This document shows, piece after piece, positions 6,104 to 9,325 of a DNA stretch of 9,325 nucleotides. The position numbers and the translations under genes are program-made. How positions within the stretch are numbered: the first letter of the stretch is position 1; each line of letters starts with the position of its first letter. Origin of the DNA: Microcaldota archaeon (GTDB lineage Archaea; Micrarchaeota; Micrarchaeia; Micrarchaeales; CABMGC01); NCBI GenBank assembly GCA_021835105.1, contig JAKBQS010000031.1, forward strand, positions 1 through 9,325, read 5' to 3'. The notes under the pieces were generated by a model, which did no database searches, was not told where the DNA came from, and was given only the letters and a program-made list of their open reading frames with translations.

Positions 6104-7366
6104 ATGAAATTTTTATACAATGGAGGTGGAATAGGAGGCAGGATAAAGGTTTATCCGGAGGATTTTATAGTAAGGGAAGTCGTCGGAAATGGAAAGGTGC
6201 TTAATCTTGACGAGAAGGTTTCTCCTGAGATGCTTGGGATGGAGGAGAAACCAGACGGGAGATTTGCCGCCTTCGTGCTCCAGAAATATAATTGGGATAC
6301 AATTAATGCGCTGCGCACTATATCCAAGAGGCTTGGGAGAGGTAAGAAGTCGATATCTTATTTCGGAGTTAAGGACAAGGCCTCTCTCTCCGTACAGATA
6401 GCTGCAATATACGGGGTTGAGCCTTCGGCACTTGAAGGCATGCGCATAAAGGATATTAAGATAAATGGGGCGTGGAAGAGCGATGAGATACTGATGGGTG
6501 GCAACCTGGGCAATTCTTTCTCTGTTGTCGTGAGAGACTGCGCAGGAGGCGGGACGGAACGCATTGCGGCAGAGTTGGGCGGGAGGATGCTTAATTATTT
6601 TGATAGACAGAGGTTCGGAAACAGGCTCAATAACGCAATTGTAGGATTGCGGATAATGAACTCGGATTTTAAAGGAGCAGTTATTGAATTCCTTTGTGGG
6701 GGAAAAGATATTGATTCTGGCGCTGCAGAGGCAAGGGCAAGACTGGCAGGGGAGATGGATTTTGCAAAGGCCCTTGAGTACTTTCCCAGGTATCTCAGGA
6801 ATGAGAGGGCAGTTATAGAGTACATGGCCAGGTACGGAAATTACGCCAATGCACTCAGAAAGATACACCGTGGGATAAGCCTTATGTTTATACACGCGGT
6901 TGAGGCACTCGTGTTTAATTATTCGCTTGAGCGCTGTGCTGAGGATAAGTCATTTGAGGGGGCATATTACTGTGGCAGCAATTTCTACGGATTCCCGGAT
7001 TTGTCCGTGGAGGGAAGCAAGGGGAGCGGATTTCCTGTTGGAAATATAATAGGGTATGAGACCGATAAAAGCAGGATAAGCATGCACGAGAATAATGCCC
7101 TTGAATCCCTGGGCATAACTCCGGAATCGTTCAGGATAAAGAGCATGCCTGAGCTTAGCATGAAGGGCACGGGGCGCGTCCTGATTGCACCTGTCAAGGA
7201 TCTGCGCGCGGCGGATGAGGGGGAAGGGGTGTGCAAGCTGGAATTCATACTCCCGCCTGGTTCTTATGCTACAATGCTTTTGAGGGAATTTACCAGGGAT
7301 ATTGGAATTGAGACCGCACAGATGATTAAGGAAGCAGGGGCTGCTGCATCACAAGGAGGCTCTTAG
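6104..7366 (+). CDS. truD: tRNA pseudouridine synthase TruD (Pus7 family)
   Basis: 420 residues, normal for archaeal TruD. The enzyme isomerises U13 in tRNAs, and archaeal and eukaryotic relatives can also act on U35 or other RNAs. The start at MKFLYNGG leads into GGRIKVYPEDFIVREV, the usual N-terminal family signature. The catalytic motif YFGVKDKAS gives catalytic Asp91 and is followed by SVQ. The family motif NYFGxQRFG appears as NYFDRQRFG (164-172), so its Gly is Asp here. The C-terminal LPPGSYATMLLREF (383-396) is the standard end of the TRUD fold. The TRUD insertion domain falls roughly between residues 175 and 350. The gene is divergent from the operon that contains RNase Z. A short hairpin and T-runs follow the stop, so it is probably a single-gene transcript. 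Confidence 0.95.
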   Translation: MKFLYNGGGIGGRIKVYPEDFIVREVVGNGKVLNLDEKVSPEMLGMEEKPDGRFAAFVLQKYNWDTINALRTISKRLGRGKKSISYFGVKDKASLSVQIAAIYGVEPSALEGMRIKDIKINGAWKSDEILMGGNLGNSFSVVVRDCAGGGTERIAAELGGRMLNYFDRQRFGNRLNNAIVGLRIMNSDFKGAVIEFLCGGKDIDSGAAEARARLAGEMDFAKALEYFPRYLRNERAVIEYMARYGNYANALRKIHRGISLMFIHAVEALVFNYSLERCAEDKSFEGAYYCGSNFYGFPDLSVEGSKGSGFPVGNIIGYETDKSRISMHENNALESLGITPESFRIKSMPELSMKGTGRVLIAPVKDLRAADEGEGVCKLEFILPPGSYATMLLREFTRDIGIETAQMIKEAGAAASQGGS

Positions 7367-7392
7367 GCAACGCATCTGCAGCTTACAGTAAG

Positions 7393-7408
7393 GCTTTTAA
7401 GCATTTTT
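7393..7408 (+). terminator. Putative transcription terminator after truD
   Basis: A small GCTT/AAGC palindrome at 7393-7402 is followed by five T residues at 7404-7408, about 27 nt past the TruD stop and just before the rpoK promoter. Archaeal termination needs little more than a T-rich tract in the non-template strand, so this is plausible but weak. Confidence 0.35.
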
Positions 7409-7412
7409 AATG

Positions 7413-7422
7413 AATATATTTA
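7413..7422 (+). promoter_or_regulatory. Putative TATA box for rpoK
   Basis: AATATATTTA is centred near 7417. A start about 27 nt downstream would fall near 7443-7445, giving a leader of about 20 nt to ATG 7463. This spacing argues against the in-frame TTG at 7424 as a start. No convincing SD precedes ATG 7463. Confidence 0.5.
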
Positions 7423-7462
7423 TTTGTGTAAGCCAGTTTCTTATGCTTTCTCAGTGTTTGTA

Positions 7463-7630
7463 ATGAACTACACTAAATTTGAGAGGACTGTAATAATAGG
7501 GGCCAGGGCTCTTCAGCTCGCATATGGCGCACCGCCACTTATGAAAGTGCCGGAGTATGTATCCGATCCGCTGATTCTCGCCGAGATGGAGTTTGAGGAG
7601 GGCGTGATACCCATGGTAGTGCTAAGATAG
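7463..7630 (+). CDS. rpoK: DNA-directed RNA polymerase subunit Rpo6 (RpoK)
   Basis: 55 residues, homologous to bacterial omega and eukaryotic Rpb6. It supports assembly and stability of the archaeal RNA polymerase core. The product MNYTKFERTVIIGARALQ continues with LAYGAPPLMKVP, a DP in YVSDPLILAEMEFEEG, and VIPMVVLR. It aligns without gaps with the small archaeal RpoK proteins, whose signature is YT(K/R)(F/Y)E near the start, GARALQ, GAP, and EfexGVIPm at the end. The ATG at 7463 gives the usual archaeal length; upstream TTG or GTG codons in frame would add residues not seen in the family. Geranylgeranyl reductase begins 31 nt after the stop and probably shares this transcript, since no well-placed TATA box lies in the gap. 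Confidence 0.93.
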   Translation: MNYTKFERTVIIGARALQLAYGAPPLMKVPEYVSDPLILAEMEFEEGVIPMVVLR

Positions 7631-7661
7631 CAGGTTTAGTAGTTATATCATTGTTGGTTTA

Positions 7662-9098
7662 ATGGAGGACTATGACATTATAGTTGCAGGCGGAGGCATT
7701 GCAGGCTCCCTTGCCGCAATAGGCGCAGCGCAGTCTGGCGCAAAGGTTGTGATGCTGGACAGGAACGACTATTCCACGGCAGGAAAGAAGACGAATTGGG
7801 GATGGGTATGTGGCGATGCGGTTGCGCAGACGCATATAGATTTCGTAAGGGAGCATCTCGGGCTTCGCCTGGACGAGCCCATACTTGACCTTAAAGTGGA
7901 TGGGGTTTATGTGCTAAGTCCTGATCTTGAAAACAAATTTCAGTTTGAGGGGCAGGGATACAGCCTTGACAGGCCAAAGCTTGCTAAGAAGCTTGTTGAT
8001 GCGGCAAAAAGCGCAGGTGCAGAATACCGCACCGGGTGCGAGGTTGAAGGGCCGATAGTGGAAGGGGATAGGGTAGTTGGGGTATTTGGCAGGGATGAGA
8101 AGAAAGAGCAGTTCAAGCTTAGGGCCAAGCTGGTAATAGACACCCTGGGCATAGCCAGCACTATAAGGAGGAAGCTTCCAAAGAATGAATTCATAGAGAA
8201 TACGGTCAGCATAGATGACATAGAATCGACAGGCAGGTACATACTCAAATTTGAGGCGAAAGGCAACAGTGTAGACTATTACGATCCTAAGAACGCGCTT
8301 ATACACCTGAATCAGGTTCTTGCGCCGGGTGGATATGGATGGGTATTCCCAAAGAGGAACAGCCGAATAAATATAGGACTCGGGGTTGAGAAGAAGAGCC
8401 TCGAGATAAGGAATGAGAGGCTGGGCAAGAAGGACACGCTGCACTCTCTCATAGACGAATACGTAAGATGGAACCCTGAGATACTAAGCAGCGAGATGGA
8501 TATGGAAGACAGCAATGGAAAGGGCTACTGGTCTGTGTCCGTAAGGAGGCAGTTCGACAGCCTGGTGTACAACGGCTATCTCGGCGCGGGGGACAGCATG
8601 GTAATGCCAAACCCCATAAGCGCAGGAGGCATAGGGCCAGCGATGACTTCAGGCGTATTGGCTGGCGAGGTTGCTGGAGAGGCAGTGCAGAAAGGAGATA
8701 CAAGCCTTTCCTATATATGGAAGTACAACGTCAGATACAATGAGGTATATGGTGCGAAGACCGCAGGCCTTGAGGCATTTAGGGTATATCTGCAGTCATT
8801 GAACAACGAGCTTATAAATTACGGCATGAGCCATTTCCTGACAAAGGAGGAGGCAATAGCCATAAGCTATGGCAATATACCTAAGATAACGATAGCCTCA
8901 ACCTTCCAGAAGGTGCTTAGCGGGGTCTCAAACATAAATGCATTCAGGAACCTGATTTACACAGTCTCCAAGATGAAGAAGCTCAATGAACTCTATGAGA
9001 AGTATCCTGCCAGCGTAGGGGAGTTCCAGAAGTGGAAGATGGTAGTCAACAGGGAGATATCAGAGGTTAAGGAGAGGTTTAAGCCAAGCCCGGTCTAG
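7662..9098 (+). CDS. Geranylgeranyl reductase family flavoprotein (digeranylgeranylglycerophospholipid reductase)
   Basis: 478 residues. It reduces the double bonds of geranylgeranyl chains, usually on digeranylgeranylglycerophospholipids, to give saturated archaeal membrane lipids. The N-terminal Rossmann motif IVAGGGIAGS (7-16) binds FAD, with the acidic end of strand two at D33. The family Cys is C50 in WVCGDAV. YGWVFP (225-230) with GLG at 239-241 is the YxWxFPx7-8GxG signature of the substrate cavity. GAGDSMVMPNPISAGGIG (308-325) is the second FAD motif. The C-terminus runs somewhat beyond shorter homologues (around 400-450 residues) as a Lys/Glu-rich tail. ATG 7662 has no SD upstream, and no other in-frame start lies in the 31-nt gap, so reinitiation after rpoK is possible. 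Function in the same pathway as the GGGPS in this window is well supported. Confidence 0.92.
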   Translation: MEDYDIIVAGGGIAGSLAAIGAAQSGAKVVMLDRNDYSTAGKKTNWGWVCGDAVAQTHIDFVREHLGLRLDEPILDLKVDGVYVLSPDLENKFQFEGQGYSLDRPKLAKKLVDAAKSAGAEYRTGCEVEGPIVEGDRVVGVFGRDEKKEQFKLRAKLVIDTLGIASTIRRKLPKNEFIENTVSIDDIESTGRYILKFEAKGNSVDYYDPKNALIHLNQVLAPGGYGWVFPKRNSRINIGLGVEKKSLEIRNERLGKKDTLHSLIDEYVRWNPEILSSEMDMEDSNGKGYWSVSVRRQFDSLVYNGYLGAGDSMVMPNPISAGGIGPAMTSGVLAGEVAGEAVQKGDTSLSYIWKYNVRYNEVYGAKTAGLEAFRVYLQSLNNELINYGMSHFLTKEEAIAISYGNIPKITIASTFQKVLSGVSNINAFRNLIYTVSKMKKLNELYEKYPASVGEFQKWKMVVNREISEVKERFKPSPV

Positions 9099-9325
9099 CT
9101 ATTCTTCTGGCCTTTGCACTAGACCTGCTTTTTTTCCATCAGTAGTGAATATCGAGGACCCTTCAAGCTCGAATATGTGCCTCCTGAACATAGGTATATT
9201 TGAGGCCCTCGATGAGCGTATATCAGTACCGAATACCAGCCTGCTGAAAGAAGGCAGTGCGAGTAGGCGTATTTTCCTGTTCCATTTTTTATATAGCTTC
9301 CCAGCCCCTTCACCAGGCTTGGAGA
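9099..9325 (-). CDS. C-terminal part of a probable archaeal metallophosphoesterase (SbcD/Mre11-related), cut by window edge
   Basis: An open minus-strand frame enters from the right edge (first full codon at 9323) and ends at TAG 9101-9099, giving 74 residues with no start inside the window. The order LYKKWNRKIRLLALPSFSRL, then VFGTDIR, IPMFRRH, FELEGSSIFTTDGKKAG resembles the end of archaeal SbcD-related phosphoesterases. There a KW segment, a PAFN segment, a G-D-I segment and a final IYLLDG-like strand follow the metal centre. The metal ligands themselves would lie outside the window, so the assignment rests on C-terminal pattern only. Composition is protein-like: basic and hydrophobic, no stops. 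A competing frame on the same strand also stays open but reads as low-quality sequence. The gene is tail-to-tail with geranylgeranyl reductase with no base between the two stop codons. Confidence 0.6.
   Translation of the reverse strand, partial: SKPGEGAGKLYKKWNRKIRLLALPSFSRLVFGTDIRSSRASNIPMFRRHIFELEGSSIFTTDGKKAGLVQRPEE
9129..9135 (+). terminator. T-run likely to end the rpoK/geranylgeranyl reductase transcript
   Basis: Seven consecutive T residues lie 31 nt past the reductase stop. In archaea such a tract in the non-template strand can terminate transcription by itself. It falls inside the coding region of the convergent gene, where it encodes Gly-Lys-Lys codons on the other strand. Confidence 0.4.

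Noticed and set aside
6113..6895. Long antisense open frame of 260 codons opposite truD
   Set aside because: It lies wholly within the well-supported TruD gene, has no recognisable motif or ribosome binding site, and its length is explained by codon bias of the sense gene.
7914..8444. Antisense open frame of 176 codons opposite geranylgeranyl reductase
   Set aside because: A shadow of the conserved reductase frame, with no family resemblance and no separate promoter signal.
9119..9313. 64-codon minus-strand frame at the right edge
   Set aside because: A neighbouring frame on the same strand is open to the edge, ends exactly at the reductase stop and reads like a phosphoesterase C-terminus. 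This one has unlikely composition.

Overview
The window looks like a piece of an archaeal chromosome, most likely from a small-genome DPANN lineage near the Micrarchaeota/ARMAN group. The domain is clear from the genes: geranylgeranylglyceryl phosphate synthase and geranylgeranyl reductase (archaeal lipid enzymes), RNA polymerase subunit Rpo6/RpoK, an archaeal-type TruD, TATA-box promoters, and a tRNA gene without an encoded CCA end. The lineage is inferred from the very tight packing, the shortened RqcH-like gene and the style of the surface protein. It was not computed.

Layout. Positions 1-1124 (+) hold the 3' part of a Ser/Thr-rich secreted or surface protein. Positions 1220-1290 (-) hold tRNA-Val(GAC). 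From about 5996 down to 1362 (-) runs a compact five-gene operon, transcribed in this order: a proline-dehydrogenase-fold protein, an extended SDR (NAD(P)-dependent epimerase/dehydrogenase-like), GGGP synthase, a shortened RqcH/NEMF-type protein and RNase Z. Gaps between these genes are 0, 8, 10 and 0 nt. A short AT-rich promoter region near 6050 separates the operon from the divergent TruD gene (6104-7366, +). RpoK (7463-7630, +) with its own TATA box and geranylgeranyl reductase (7662-9098, +) follow. At the right edge the C-terminal 74 codons of another minus-strand gene (9099-9325) abut the reductase stop codon; this is probably an SbcD/Mre11-related archaeal phosphoesterase.

Two themes run through the window. 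The first is isoprenoid ether lipid synthesis: GGGPS makes the first ether bond and the reductase saturates the chains. The second is tRNA and ribosome biology: a tRNA, the tRNA 3'-processing enzyme RNase Z, a ribosome-rescue-type protein and tRNA pseudouridine synthase TruD.

The points most worth a second look are these. The proline-dehydrogenase-like protein keeps the fold signature but has lost the substrate-binding residues. The RqcH-like protein ends inside its coiled-coil region with no NFACT-R domain and is directly joined to RNase Z. The GGGP synthase is otherwise canonical but has its substrate-site YLExGSG motif replaced. No CRISPR array, insertion sequence or phage-like module was seen, and no gene-free stretch exceeds 300 bases.
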